Of a stretch of DNA of 64,000 bases, positions 29,495 to 38,617 are shown in pieces. Position numbers and translations under genes: made by a program. Under the pieces are notes generated by a model, which was not told the origin of the DNA, searched no databases, and saw only the letters and a list, made by a program, of their open reading frames with translations. Location: NCBI RefSeq assembly GCF_006494815.1, contig NZ_CP041091.1, positions 744,001 to 808,000 of the forward strand. Direction: 5' to 3'. Every line of letters starts with the position of its first letter. The first letter of the stretch is position 1. The stretch comes from Nocardioides sambongensis (GTDB lineage Bacteria; Actinomycetota; Actinomycetes; Propionibacteriales; Nocardioidaceae).

Positions 29495-30960
29495 TCAGCG
29501 GCCCTCGGCCGCGGCCGCCCGGCCCGCCCGTCGCCCGAAGAACGTGCCGTCGCCGAGCGAGGTGCCGCTGACGTAGCCGAAGCCGTGGATGCCCGAGGAC
29601 GCGCGGCCGGCGGCGAAGAGCCCCGGCACCGGCGCGCCGGCCGCGTCGAGGACGGCGCCGTCCAGATCGGTCCGCAGGCCACCGAGCGTGAAGCCCGAGA
29701 CGCCGGTCGAGCCCGGACGTCCGCCGAACGCGGGCCCGAAGCCACGGCCTGCGTCGATCACCGCGTACGGCGCACGGAGCGGCCGCAGCCAGCGGGGGTC
29801 CTTGTGGTGGAGCTGGTCCACCCCCGCCGCAGCGTCGCTGTTGTAGCGGTCGACGGTGGCGACCAAGGAGCCGGGCGGCAGCCCGACCTCGGACTCGAGC
29901 TCGGCGAGGTCGGAGCCGACCGCGAGCGGCTGGACGCCCCAGCGCTCGGACTCGGTGACCTCGTCCCAGCCCTGCTCGTCGACGAACGTGAACCAGGGCC
30001 GGGCTGGTGCAGCACCGCACCTTGGCTGAAGCGGCCGGGGTAGACGTCCTCGTTGATGAACCGCTCGCCGCGACCGTTGACCAGCATGCCGCGACAGGCG
30101 AGCGCGGGCACGGCCGAGAGCGCGATCTGGGTCGTGGACATCCGGCGGACGGTGCCGCCGACCGACAACCCGAGCCGGATGCCGCTGCCGTCGTCGCGTC
30201 CGTCACTGACCCGGCCGTGACCGCTGAGGACGGGGGCGTGGTCGGCGACCATCGTCTCGTCGTCGGCGAAACCGCCGGTCGTGAGCACGACTGCGCGGCG
30301 CGCCCGATAGGTGACGTCCTCGCCGAACCGGCGGGCGTGCACCGCCACCACCGTTCCGTCGGCCGCCGTCTCCAGGGCGTGGGCGCGGGTGTCGGTGTGG
30401 ACCGCGACCCCGGCGGCGTCGACGGCGGCGAGGAGCCGGTCCATCAGGACCTGCCCGCCGTGACCCGGGGTCGCCGGACGGTGGCCTCGGGGCGCGGGCT
30501 CGGTGAGCTCGGTGAACGGCCAGGCGTTCTCGCCGAGCCACATCAGGCCGTCCTCGGTCGGCGGCAGCCACGACACGCCGTCGTAGCGGCTCGGTCGGAA
30601 CGGCACGCCGAGACCGACGAACCAGCGGTAGTGCTCCGGACTTCCGTCGCAGTAGGCGCGCAGCTTGGCCTCGTCGGCGTACGGTCCCAGGGCCGCGGTC
30701 AGGTAGGCGAACATCCGGTCCGGGTCGTCGGTGACGCCGCAGGCGGTCTGGAGGTCCGTGCCGCCGCCGAGGTAGAGCTCGCCGCCCGACAGCGCGGAGG
30801 AGCCGCCGGGGCCGCCGGCGCCCTCCAGGGCGACGACCCGCGCTCCGGCCGCTGCCGCCTCGATGGCGGCGGCGGCGCCGGCGCAGCCGAGGCCGACGAC
30901 GACCACGTCGGCGTCGGCCTCGCCCGGTCGGACCGGGTTGCTCGCAGCGCGGTCGGTCAC
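29495..30960 (-). CDS. FAD-dependent 3-ketosteroid dehydrogenase, Kst4D-like (one-base frameshift)
   Basis: A FAD flavoprotein of about 488 residues after adding one base in 29996-30003, where HQPG joins PWFTFVDEQGW. The N-terminus has GLGCAGAAAAIEA, a GxGxxA-type FAD loop, and the fold matches the fumarate reductase/KstD family. The C-terminal active-site text is FGYVSGTSLGDG (Tyr-x-Ser) rather than the KstD Tyr-x3-Gly. That is the arrangement recalled for 3-ketosteroid-delta4-(5alpha)-dehydrogenase, so it may insert the C4-C5 double bond. The GTG at 30960 overlaps the dioxygenase stop. Confidence 0.82.
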
Positions 30961-31861
30961 GACGGGGGCGTGAAGGCGGCCAGGCGCACCGGCGCGATCC
31001 AGTCGTGCCCCCAGTAGCTGTCGGCGGTGATCTCCTCGGCGGTGTAGGAGGTCTCGTCGACGAGCATCCCCTCGCAGCCGTACTCGATGTCCCAGCCGCC
31101 GGGTGCCCGGACGTAGAAGGAGATCATCTTGTCGTTGGTGTGCCGACCGAGCGTGGAGGAGAGCGAGAAGCCCCGCTTGTTGATCTCGTCCAGCGCGCGT
31201 CCGACGGCGTCCAGGTCGTCGACCTCGACCATCAGGTGCACCAGGCCGGGGGCTTCCCCGTGCGGGGCGGCGCAGACCGCCAGGCTGTGGTGGCGGCGGT
31301 TGATGCCGAGGAAGCGGATCCGACTGGGCCCGTCGCCCATCCGCATCGCTCCGCGGGGCAGGAAGCCGAGGACCTGCTCGTAGAAGGTGACGGTCTCCTC
31401 GGCGTGGGGTGTCGGCAGCACCACGTGCCCGAGGCCCTCGGCGCCGGTGTGGAACTTCTGGCCCCAGCGGGTCAGCACCGGGCTGTGGTCGAGCGTGGGG
31501 CCGAAGAAGACCTCCAGCCGGGTGCCGGCCGGGTCGTCGAACGCGATCGCGGCCTCGACTCCGAGCTCGCGGCACTCCGCGTCGCCCAGCGTCTTGACGG
31601 CACGACCGCTGGCCTCGACGTCGCGGGCGACGGCGTCCAGCGCGTACTGGTCGCGGACCTCCCAGCCGACGGCGAGGACGCGGTCGTCCTCGCCGGGGAG
31701 CACGGCCAGGCGCTGCTGCCGCTCGTCGAGCCGCAGATAGAGGGCGTCGGCCCGGGGGCCGGACCCCTCGCCGAAGCCGAGGGAGTCGATCGCCAGCTCG
31801 CGCCAGCGGGGAGGTCGGTGCTCTGCACCCGGAGGTAGCCGAGGCTGCGCAGGTGGGTCAT
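30957..31861 (-). CDS. HsaC-like extradiol ring-cleavage dioxygenase (one-base frameshift)
   Basis: A two-domain vicinal-oxygen-chelate dioxygenase of 301 residues after adding one base in the G run 31808-31811, which turns STDLPAG into STDLPRWRELAI. Iron ligands are visible as His in GLGHVVLP, His in LVHLMVE and Glu in WDIEYG. In steroid degradation HsaC cleaves the catechol A ring (meta cleavage). The hydrolase and hydroxylase genes for the flanking steps are in the same operon. Its TGA overlaps the GTG of the FAD dehydrogenase. Confidence 0.87.
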
Positions 31862-31893
31862 CGCGTTGCTCCTGTCGTCGTGTTCGCGCGGGA

Positions 31894-33110
31894 TCAGATC
31901 ATCGAGCGCAGCGGACCGGCCGGGGGCTCGAGCCCGAGGTCGGTCAGCGCTGCGGAGTGGAAGGTGGGGCCCTGGACGTGGATCGCGTGGGCCAGCCCGG
32001 TGTGCGCATCGCGCCAGACCCGCTGCAGCGGGTTGTCCCGGCGCATCGCGTTGCCGCCGGAACGTGCGACGACCTCGTCCATGGCCCGCACCGCGCGCCA
32101 GGCCGCCTGGACCTGGGTGCGCCGGCCGACCGCCCGCTCGGCGAAGGAGTGGGTGTGGCCGGACGCCACGGCGTCGTACATCTGGGTGATGTTGTCGAGC
32201 AGCGCCGCCCGCGAGGCCTGGATGTCGGCGGCCGCCTCGCTCAGGGCGAACAGCGCGTAGGGGTCGTCCTTGCTCTGCGCCCCGGAGATCAGGGTGCGGC
32301 CGGCCTGCCACTGCGAGTGGAGCCGCAGCGCACCCTCGCACATGCCGATCACGGCAGAGGTGATGCCGAGCGGGAAGACCGCCGAGAACGGCACGTGATA
32401 GCCCGGCTCGGACAGTCCCGCGCGGCGGGCGGCGACCCCCTCGGCGACATCGAGGTAGGCGAGGGTGCGGTAGCCGGGGATGAACGCACCGTCGACGATG
32501 ACGTCCTTGCTGCCGGTCCCGTTGAGCCCGACGACGTCCCAGCTGTCCGCCACGATCGTGTAGTCCTCGCGGGGCAGGATGACGTGCATCTGCACCGCGG
32601 GCTGGACCGGCTTGCCCTCCGCGTCACCGAGCAGCGCGCCGAGGAAGATCCAGTCGCAGTGGTCGGTGCCGGAGGAGAACTGCCACCGGCCCTTGAGGGT
32701 GTAGCCGGGCTCGTCCCCGTCGGAGGAGGGGGTCAGCACGCCCATCGGGGCGTACGGCGACGCGAGCCAGGTGTCCGGGTCGGTTCCCCAGACCTCCTCC
32801 TGGACCCGCTCGTCGGCCATCGCGAGCTCCCAGGGGTGGACACCGACGATGCCGGCCACCCAGCCGGTGGAGCCGTCGAGCGAGGCGATCCGCATCACCG
32901 TCTCGGCGAACTCGCGCGGGTGCGCCTCGAACCCCCGTGGGTGGCGGGCTGCAGCATCCGCATCATGCCGGACTCGCGCAGCACGGCGGCGGCCCGGTCG
33001 TCCAGGCGTCCCAGCGCCTCGTTGGACGGCGCGAGCGCGATCAGCTCGTCGGCGCGAGCGTCGATCGCGGTGCGCACGGACCCCGAGTGGGTGGTGGCGG
33101 TCTCGGTCAT
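31894..33110 (-). CDS. HsaA-like flavin-dependent hydroxylase, second copy (one-base frameshift)
   Basis: A 405-residue ACAD-fold monooxygenase after adding one base in the C run 32932-32936, which joins MLQPATHGG to FEAHPREFAETVMRIA. Text typical of HsaA follows (DGSTGWVAGIVGVHPW, WQFSSGTDHCDWIFLGA, DSWDVVGLNGTGS). The ATG at 33110 overlaps the hydrolase stop (ATGA). It directly precedes the HsaC-like gene, so of the four paralogues here it is the best positional candidate for the 3-HSA hydroxylase. Confidence 0.87.
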
Positions 33111-34039
33111 CGGAGGACTCCTGTCCGCGCCAGCCCCTCGGCGGCGCTGTCGGTGGCGGGTTCCGCGGACCGGGCGGTCCGGCGGAGGAAGGCGAGGACG
33201 GCGGACTCCCAGGCGGCCTGCTGCTCGATCATCGCCCAGTGGCCGCAGCGGGGGAGGACGTGCAGCTCGGCGTTGGGGATGGTGCGCATCGGGACCAGGG
33301 ACATGTCGAGCGGGCTGACCCGGTCGTCGCGTCCCCAGGTGAGCAGTGTCGGCACGGTGACCCGGTGCAGCATCGCCCAGTACGGCGCGCGGTCGGACGT
33401 GGCGGCCGACCGCTTGCGTGCGGCGGTGGCCGCGCGACCGTACATGCGCAGCGACGCCTCGAGGGTCGCGGGCGCGGTCGCCTGCTCCCACCGCTCGGCG
33501 ATGAGCTCCTCGGTGACCATCGCCGGGTCGTGGACCATCGACTCCAGCCACTGCACGAGAGCCTCGCGCGTGGGGTTCTCGGAGAAGTCGGTGAGCCGGA
33601 CGATCCCCTCGCCGGGCGACGGGCTGAAGATGCCGGTGCCGACGCCGCCGACGGTCACGATCCGGCTGAACAGCGCGGGGTCGGCGATCGCGGACTGCAG
33701 GGCGAGCACCCCGCCCATCGAGTTCCCGACGACCGGCACGCCACGCAGGTCGAGCGACTCGACGAACCGGGTGATCGCGCTCAGGCCGGAGACGAACGGG
33801 GACTGGTCCGTGTCGTGGCTGACGCCGAAGCCCGGGAACTCCAGCACCAGGCAGCGGAAGTGCTCCGCGAGCGCCGGCAGGTTCTGGCGGTAGTTGCGCC
33901 ACCCGGTCACGCCGGGTCCGGAGCCGTGCAGGAGGAGCAGGGGCTCCCCGTCGCCGACCTCGTGGTAGCGCAGCACCCCGTCCTCGGTCGGGAGCTCGCG
34001 CAGGGTCGCCTCGCGGTCGGGGACCTGTCCGGTGCTCAT
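33107..34039 (-). CDS. HsaD-like meta-cleavage-product hydrolase
   Basis: A 310-residue alpha/beta hydrolase of the C-C bond hydrolase group. It has the oxyanion segment LLHGSGPGVTGW, nucleophile Ser in GNSMGG, Asp in WGRDDRVSP and His in LPRCGHWAMIEQ. HsaD cleaves the ring-opened A/B product into a dienoate and the C/D-ring acid, following HsaC. It is coupled on both sides by ATGA overlaps: with the BVMO stop upstream and the HsaA-like start downstream. Confidence 0.87.
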   Translation of the reverse strand: MSTGQVPDREATLRELPTEDGVLRYHEVGDGEPLLLLHGSGPGVTGWRNYRQNLPALAEHFRCLVLEFPGFGVSHDTDQSPFVSGLSAITRFVESLDLRGVPVVGNSMGGVLALQSAIADPALFSRIVTVGGVGTGIFSPSPGEGIVRLTDFSENPTREALVQWLESMVHDPAMVTEELIAERWEQATAPATLEASLRMYGRAATAARKRSAATSDRAPYWAMLHRVTVPTLLTWGRDDRVSPLDMSLVPMRTIPNAELHVLPRCGHWAMIEQQAAWESAVLAFLRRTARSAEPATDSAAEGLARTGVLR

Positions 34040-35682
34040 CGGGCGGCCTCCGCCGGGGCGGGCTGCGAGCGGGCGGTCAGCACGTAGCCCTCGAAGCCGG
34101 AGTCGCGGACCCGGTCGCAGGCGGTGCGGTAGTTGCCGAAGCCACCGATGTAGGGCATGAACGTGCGTGCCTTGCCATCGATGTTGGCGCCGGTGTACCA
34201 CGATGCCGCTGCGGCGAAGAGCGTGCCGGCGGCGACCTCGCCGAGGTGGTCGGTCCACTTCTCCGCGGCGTCGAGGCGCGGCTCGGCCTGGTCGATGCCG
34301 TCGCGACGGCACGTCTCCATCAGGGCCAGGCACCAGTCGACCTGCTGCTCGGAGTGGATCATCATGTTCGCGAGCACCGACGGGCTGCCGGGGCCGTTGA
34401 CCGTGAACAGGTTCGGGAACCCGGGCACCCCCAGGCCGAGGTAGGTGAGCGGTCCGTCCGCCCAGACCTGGTCGAGCCTCGCGCCGCGCGCGCCCTGCAG
34501 GTCGATCCGGGTCAGCGCGCCGGTGAGCGCGTCGAAGCCGGTGGCGAAGACGAGGACGTCGATATCGTGCGAGCCGGTCTCGGTCTTGATGCCCCAGTCG
34601 GTGACCGCGGTGATCGGGTCGCGCTGCAGATTCACCAGCTCGACGTTGTCGCGGTTGTACATCGCGTAGTAGCCGGAGTCGGTGACGATCCGCTTGGTGC
34701 CGATCGGGTAGCCGCGCGGCGTGAGGTCGTCGGCGGTCTGCGGGTCGGTGACGATCTCGCGGATCTTGCGCTCGGCGAACTCGCGGGCGTAGTCGTTGGC
34801 GACCAGGTCGCTGGACTGGTCGGGGAAGGTCTTGGCGAAGAGCACGCCGCCCTCCTGCCATCGGGCCTCGAACGCCGCCTCGCGCTCCTCGGCGGTGACC
34901 TCGGTGGCCTTCTTCGGATGCGACAGGTGCGGGCTGGCGGCCGGGGCGTAGGCGGAGACCGACCGACGCTGCGGGTACTCCTCCTGGATCGCCGCCTGCT
35001 CGTCCGTCGTCAGCGGTCGGTTGGCGGCCGGGACCGTGTAGTTGGCGGTCCGCTGGAAGACCGTCAGGGACCGCGCCTGCTCGGCGATGATCGGGGCCAC
35101 CTGGATGCCCGAGGAGCCGGTGCCGATCAGGCCGACGCGCTTGCCGCGGAAGTCGACGGACTCGTGCGGCCACTGGGCGGTGAAGTAGGTCTCCCCGGCG
35201 AAGTCGTCGATGCCGGGCAGGTCCGGCCTGATCGGCGCGGAGAGGCAGCCGGTGGCCATCATCACGAACCGGGTGCGGATCGTGGAGCCGTCATCGGTGG
35301 TGAGGGTCCACGTGGACGCGTCCTCGTCGAAGACGGCGCGCTCCAGGCGGGTGTCGAAGCGGAACCGGTCGCGCAGGCGGTAGCGGTCGGCCACGTGCTC
35401 GACGTACGCCAGGATCTCCGGCTGGGCGGCGAACCGCTCGGTCCACTCCCACTCCTGCTCCAGCGTCCGGTCGAAGGTGTAGGAGTAGTCGACGCTCTCC
35501 ACGTCGCAGCGAGCGCCGGGGTAGCGGTTCCAGTACCAGGTGCCGCCCACGTCGCTGCCCGCCTCCAGCCCGACCACGTCGAGGCCGGTCTCGGTCGCGC
35601 GATGCATCGCGTACAGACCGGCGATGCCGGCACCGACCACGACCAGGTCGTGGGCGTTCTGCTCGGGGGTCGGAGTGGTCAT
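34036..35682 (-). CDS. Baeyer-Villiger flavin monooxygenase
   Basis: A 548-residue class B flavoprotein monooxygenase. It has an FAD loop VVGAGIAGLYA, the motif GGTWYWNRYPGARCD, an NADPH loop IGTGSSGIQV and ATG(C) regions. The BVMO fingerprint F-x-G-x3-H-x3-W-P is present as FAGETYFTAQWP, with Phe in place of the usual His. Relatives include cyclic-ketone and steroid monooxygenases, which turn ketones into esters or lactones. An SDR and an HSL-type esterase lie immediately upstream in the same operon. Together they could remove an acetyl side chain (progesterone to testosterone ester to alcohol) or open a ring; this is inference. Confidence 0.88.
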   Translation of the reverse strand: MTTPTPEQNAHDLVVVGAGIAGLYAMHRATETGLDVVGLEAGSDVGGTWYWNRYPGARCDVESVDYSYTFDRTLEQEWEWTERFAAQPEILAYVEHVADRYRLRDRFRFDTRLERAVFDEDASTWTLTTDDGSTIRTRFVMMATGCLSAPIRPDLPGIDDFAGETYFTAQWPHESVDFRGKRVGLIGTGSSGIQVAPIIAEQARSLTVFQRTANYTVPAANRPLTTDEQAAIQEEYPQRRSVSAYAPAASPHLSHPKKATEVTAEEREAAFEARWQEGGVLFAKTFPDQSSDLVANDYAREFAERKIREIVTDPQTADDLTPRGYPIGTKRIVTDSGYYAMYNRDNVELVNLQRDPITAVTDWGIKTETGSHDIDVLVFATGFDALTGALTRIDLQGARGARLDQVWADGPLTYLGLGVPGFPNLFTVNGPGSPSVLANMMIHSEQQVDWCLALMETCRRDGIDQAEPRLDAAEKWTDHLGEVAAGTLFAAAASWYTGANIDGKARTFMPYIGGFGNYRTACDRVRDSGFEGYVLTARSQPAPAEAAR

Positions 35683-35714
35683 GTCCTCTTCCTTCTGGTG
35701 GGGTGCGTAGGCGG

Positions 35715-36452
35715 TCACGCGGTCAGGCCGCCGTCGACGCTGTGCTCGGCGCCGGTCGTGAAGCCGGCGGCGTCGCTGCACAGGAAGGCGACCGTGGCGG
35801 CCACCTCGTCGGGTCGGGCGGCGCGCGCCAGCGGGATCTGTGACCAGTTCACGCGGTCGCTGGCCATCATCTGGGTCTCGATCGGGCCGGGGCACACCGC
35901 ATTCACGCGGATCCCGCGCGCGCCGAGCTCGCGAGCCGCGGAGCGGGTGATGCCGCGCACCCCGAACTTGGTCGCCGAGTACGGCGTGGCGCCGGCCAGG
36001 CCGGCGAGCCCGGCGGTGGAGGCGATGTTCACGATCGCGCCGCCGTCGGCCATCGTCCGGGCGGCCGCACGAACGCCGAGCAGCGTGCCGCGCAGGTTGA
36101 CGTCGAGGACCAGGTCGAGGTCCTCCTCGGTCCAGGTGGCCAACGGTGCGTTGCGGTAGACGCCCGCGTTGTTGACCAGGAGGTCGAAGCTGCCGTGGCG
36201 CTCCACGAGCGTCTCGACGGCGGCCTCCCACGCTGCCGCATCCCGTACGTCGAGGGCGACCGCGGTTGCGGAGCCGTCCTCGCCGGCGGAGATGTCGGCG
36301 GCCGTGGCGGTGGCGGCCGCGAGATCGACGTCGGCCACGACGACGTGCGCACCGTAGCTCGCCAGGCACCGCGCGATGGCGGCGCCGAGGCCCCGCGCGG
36401 CGCCGGTGACCAGCGCGCCGCGGCCGGCCAGGTCCAGGTCGGCCGCCTTCAT
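35715..36452 (-). CDS. Short-chain dehydrogenase/reductase (hydroxysteroid dehydrogenase-like)
   Basis: A 245-residue classical SDR with GAARGLGAA cofactor loop, Asp in the VVVADVDL NAD-selecting position, NNAGVY, Ser in ASTAG and YSATK. The sequence ends with the standard SVDGGLTA. Its ATG overlaps the esterase stop (ATGA). Between an esterase and a BVMO, it probably oxidises or reduces a steroid hydroxyl/ketone pair. Confidence 0.88.
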   Translation of the reverse strand: MKAADLDLAGRGALVTGAARGLGAAIARCLASYGAHVVVADVDLAAATATAADISAGEDGSATAVALDVRDAAAWEAAVETLVERHGSFDLLVNNAGVYRNAPLATWTEEDLDLVLDVNLRGTLLGVRAAARTMADGGAIVNIASTAGLAGLAGATPYSATKFGVRGITRSAARELGARGIRVNAVCPGPIETQMMASDRVNWSQIPLARAARPDEVAATVAFLCSDAAGFTTGAEHSVDGGLTA

Positions 36453-37411
36453 GCCGACTCCGGCCGCACGCCGTCGAGCAGCACCCGCAGGTCCTGCCAG
36501 AGCAGTTGGCGGGCCGACTCGCCGGCGCGCAGGGCGAGCATCGTCATGAAGCCGTGGAAGAGACCGGGATAGGTGCGGCGGATCACCGGGACCCCCGCGG
36601 CGGCCAGCCGGTCGGCGTACTGCTCGGCCTCCGAGCGCAGCGGGTCCGCTCCGGCCACCGCGATCACGGCGGGGGCGAGTCCGGTGTGGTCGGCGGCCCG
36701 TGCAGGGGCGACGAGGTCGACGGGTTCGGTCGGGATGCGGTCCGGCGTGCCCAGGTACTGCTGCCAGTACCACTCCATCGCGGCCCGCGTGTTGTAGGGG
36801 CCGTCGGCGTAGGTGGTGAAGCTCGGGGTGTCGCACGCCGGGTCGATGACCGGGTAGAGCAGTGCCTGCGCGGCGAGCTCGGGCCCCTGGCGGTCCCGGG
36901 TCATCAGTGCGACCACGGCGGCGAGGTTGCCCCCCGCGCTGTCGCCGGCGACCACGGTCCGGGCCGGGTCCGCGCCGAGCCCGCTCGCGTGCTCCGCGGC
37001 CCAGACGAGCGCCGCGTAGGCGTCCTCGGCGGCAGCCGGCGCCGGGTGCTCGGGCGCCAGCCGGTAGTCGACCGAGACCACGACGGCGTCGACCCCGCGG
37101 GCCATCGCCCGGCAGAAGGCGTCGTGGGACTCGACGTCGCAGAAGACGAAGCCGCCGCCGTGCAGGAAGACGACCAGGGGGCGGGCTGCCGGCGTGTCAT
37201 CGGCGCCGTGCGGCTGGTAGATCCGGGCGCGGATGTCGCCGTCCGCGCCCGGGATGATGACGTCCTCCGTCGAGCGCACGTCGTCCGGGTTGGGGGTCGG
37301 CTGGCGGCGTGCGGCAATGGCCGCCCGCGCCTCGGGGCCCGTCATGGTCTGCACCTTCGGGGCGCCCTCGCTGAGCGCGGCGATGAACTGCTCCACCTCG
37401 TCGTCGATCAC
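36449..37411 (-). CDS. Hormone-sensitive-lipase-type esterase
   Basis: A 320-residue alpha/beta hydrolase of the HSL family, with the oxyanion motif HGGGFV, nucleophile Ser in GDSAGG, Asp in AGADPLRSE and His in LFHGFM. It is the first gene of the long minus-strand catabolic operon (37411 to about 28267) and divergent from the IclR gene. It probably hydrolyses a short ester or lactone made by the BVMO two genes downstream. Confidence 0.9.
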   Translation of the reverse strand: MIDDEVEQFIAALSEGAPKVQTMTGPEARAAIAARRQPTPNPDDVRSTEDVIIPGADGDIRARIYQPHGADDTPAARPLVVFLHGGGFVFCDVESHDAFCRAMARGVDAVVVSVDYRLAPEHPAPAAAEDAYAALVWAAEHASGLGADPARTVVAGDSAGGNLAAVVALMTRDRQGPELAAQALLYPVIDPACDTPSFTTYADGPYNTRAAMEWYWQQYLGTPDRIPTEPVDLVAPARAADHTGLAPAVIAVAGADPLRSEAEQYADRLAAAGVPVIRRTYPGLFHGFMTMLALRAGESARQLLWQDLRVLLDGVRPESA

Positions 37412-37491
37412 CCTCGCGACCCTCCTTCACCTGCTGTGGACTCGAGCACTTTCGTGAACGTAGGTCCGGGTCAGGGGGGTCAACGGAGTGA

Positions 37492-37509
37492 TCCCGATCA
37501 TCGGGACGT
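37492..37509. promoter_or_regulatory. Putative regulon operator, site A
   Basis: TCCCGATCATCGGGACGT, containing a perfect 15-bp palindrome (TCCCGAT-C-ATCGGGA). It lies in the 245-base divergent promoter between the esterase-led operon and the IclR gene. It is the most symmetrical of the ten sites found. Confidence 0.7.
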
Positions 37510-37656
37510 GCCAGAGCGGCCCGGCCCGGGGAGCGTTCGGGGAAGGCGGCCCACCGTCGCTGGAGTGGCCGCTGGAGGGCCGTATGATCGCCATCACAGC
37601 GCCCGTTGCGACCGTGTCCGGGGCCGTTGTCCGCGACAGGAAGAAGGTCGACCCGC

Positions 37657-38559
37657 GTGTCCAGCAGCACCAGCAGGACCAGCAGCGGCAGCAAGTCTGG
37701 CAGCAGCAAGGCAGGCGGCCGCGAGGCAGGCTCCGGCGACGCGCCGGTCTCGATGGTGGCCCGGATCGCGGTCATCATGCGGGTCTTCGACGAGCCGGGC
37801 GCCCGGTTCCGCCTCGACGAGGTCGCCGTACGCACCGGTCTTCCCCGCTCGACGGTGCACCGGATCCTGGACCAGCTGCTGGCGACCGGCTGGATCCAAC
37901 GCCGTGCGGACGGCTACTCGCTCTCCGCCGGCGCATCGACCACGCGTCACTCCCTAGTGGAGCACCCCGAGCTGCGCGCGGTCGCGGCACCGGTGCTCAA
38001 CAGGCTGCACCTCGACACCGGTCTGGCGGTGCATCTCGGTGTCCTGCTCGGCACCGAGGTGCTCGTGCTGGACCGGGTGGTCGGTCGCAGCACCACCGGA
38101 CTGCCCACTCGCGTCGGCGGACGCATCCCTGCTCACGCCACCGCTCTGGGGAAGGCGATCCTCGCGCACCAGTCGGCCGAGGACGTGGAGGCCCTCTACC
38201 GGATCGGCATCAGCAAGCGGACCCCGCGCACGATCGGCGACGTCGGCACCCTGCACCAGGAGTGCTCCGGGATCCGTTCACGCCGAGGGCTCGCGTTCGA
38301 GAACGAGGAGTTCGTGCTGGGCTGCTCGGCGCTCGGAGCCGCCGTGTTCGGCTCCGACGGCGTCGTCGGTGCGATCTCCATCGGCGGCTTCGTCCCGATG
38401 GAGAAGATCGAACGCCTCGGGCCCCTGGTGGTGCGGGCCGCCGCGCACATCAGTCAGCGGCTCGCCGGCGTCAGGAACACCACGGAGGTGGCGCGTCCCG
38501 TCACCGACGGCGTGCTCGGCCGGGTCATGCAGACATTGCCGGCCGACGGCTGGATCTGA
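37657..38559 (+). CDS. IclR-family transcriptional regulator
   Basis: A 300-residue regulator. A Ser/Gly-rich tail (residues 1-30) precedes a winged helix-turn-helix (RLDEVAVRTGLPRSTVHRIL, about 50-75). The IclR effector domain follows, with HLGVLLGTEVLVLDRV, ALGKAILAH and a Cys-containing LGCSALGAAVF ligand pocket. The start GTG 37657 has AGGAAGAAGG upstream; ATG 37753 is an alternative. It is divergent from the steroid operon, with a perfect palindrome between them, so it is the leading candidate for the operator-binding protein. Confidence 0.88.
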   Translation: MSSSTSRTSSGSKSGSSKAGGREAGSGDAPVSMVARIAVIMRVFDEPGARFRLDEVAVRTGLPRSTVHRILDQLLATGWIQRRADGYSLSAGASTTRHSLVEHPELRAVAAPVLNRLHLDTGLAVHLGVLLGTEVLVLDRVVGRSTTGLPTRVGGRIPAHATALGKAILAHQSAEDVEALYRIGISKRTPRTIGDVGTLHQECSGIRSRRGLAFENEEFVLGCSALGAAVFGSDGVVGAISIGGFVPMEKIERLGPLVVRAAAHISQRLAGVRNTTEVARPVTDGVLGRVMQTLPADGWI

Positions 38560-38590
38560 CCGGCCAGCGCCACCGGCCAGCGCCACCGGC
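38559..38590. repeat. 13-bp tandem repeat at the IclR stop codon
   Basis: accggccagcgcc occurs twice in direct succession, followed by a partial third copy. It starts on the last base of the IclR stop codon and lies between convergent genes. No stable terminator hairpin is obvious here. Confidence 0.7.
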
Positions 38591-38617
38591 ACGGTCCTCG
38601 TGGAGTCGGGCGCCGGC

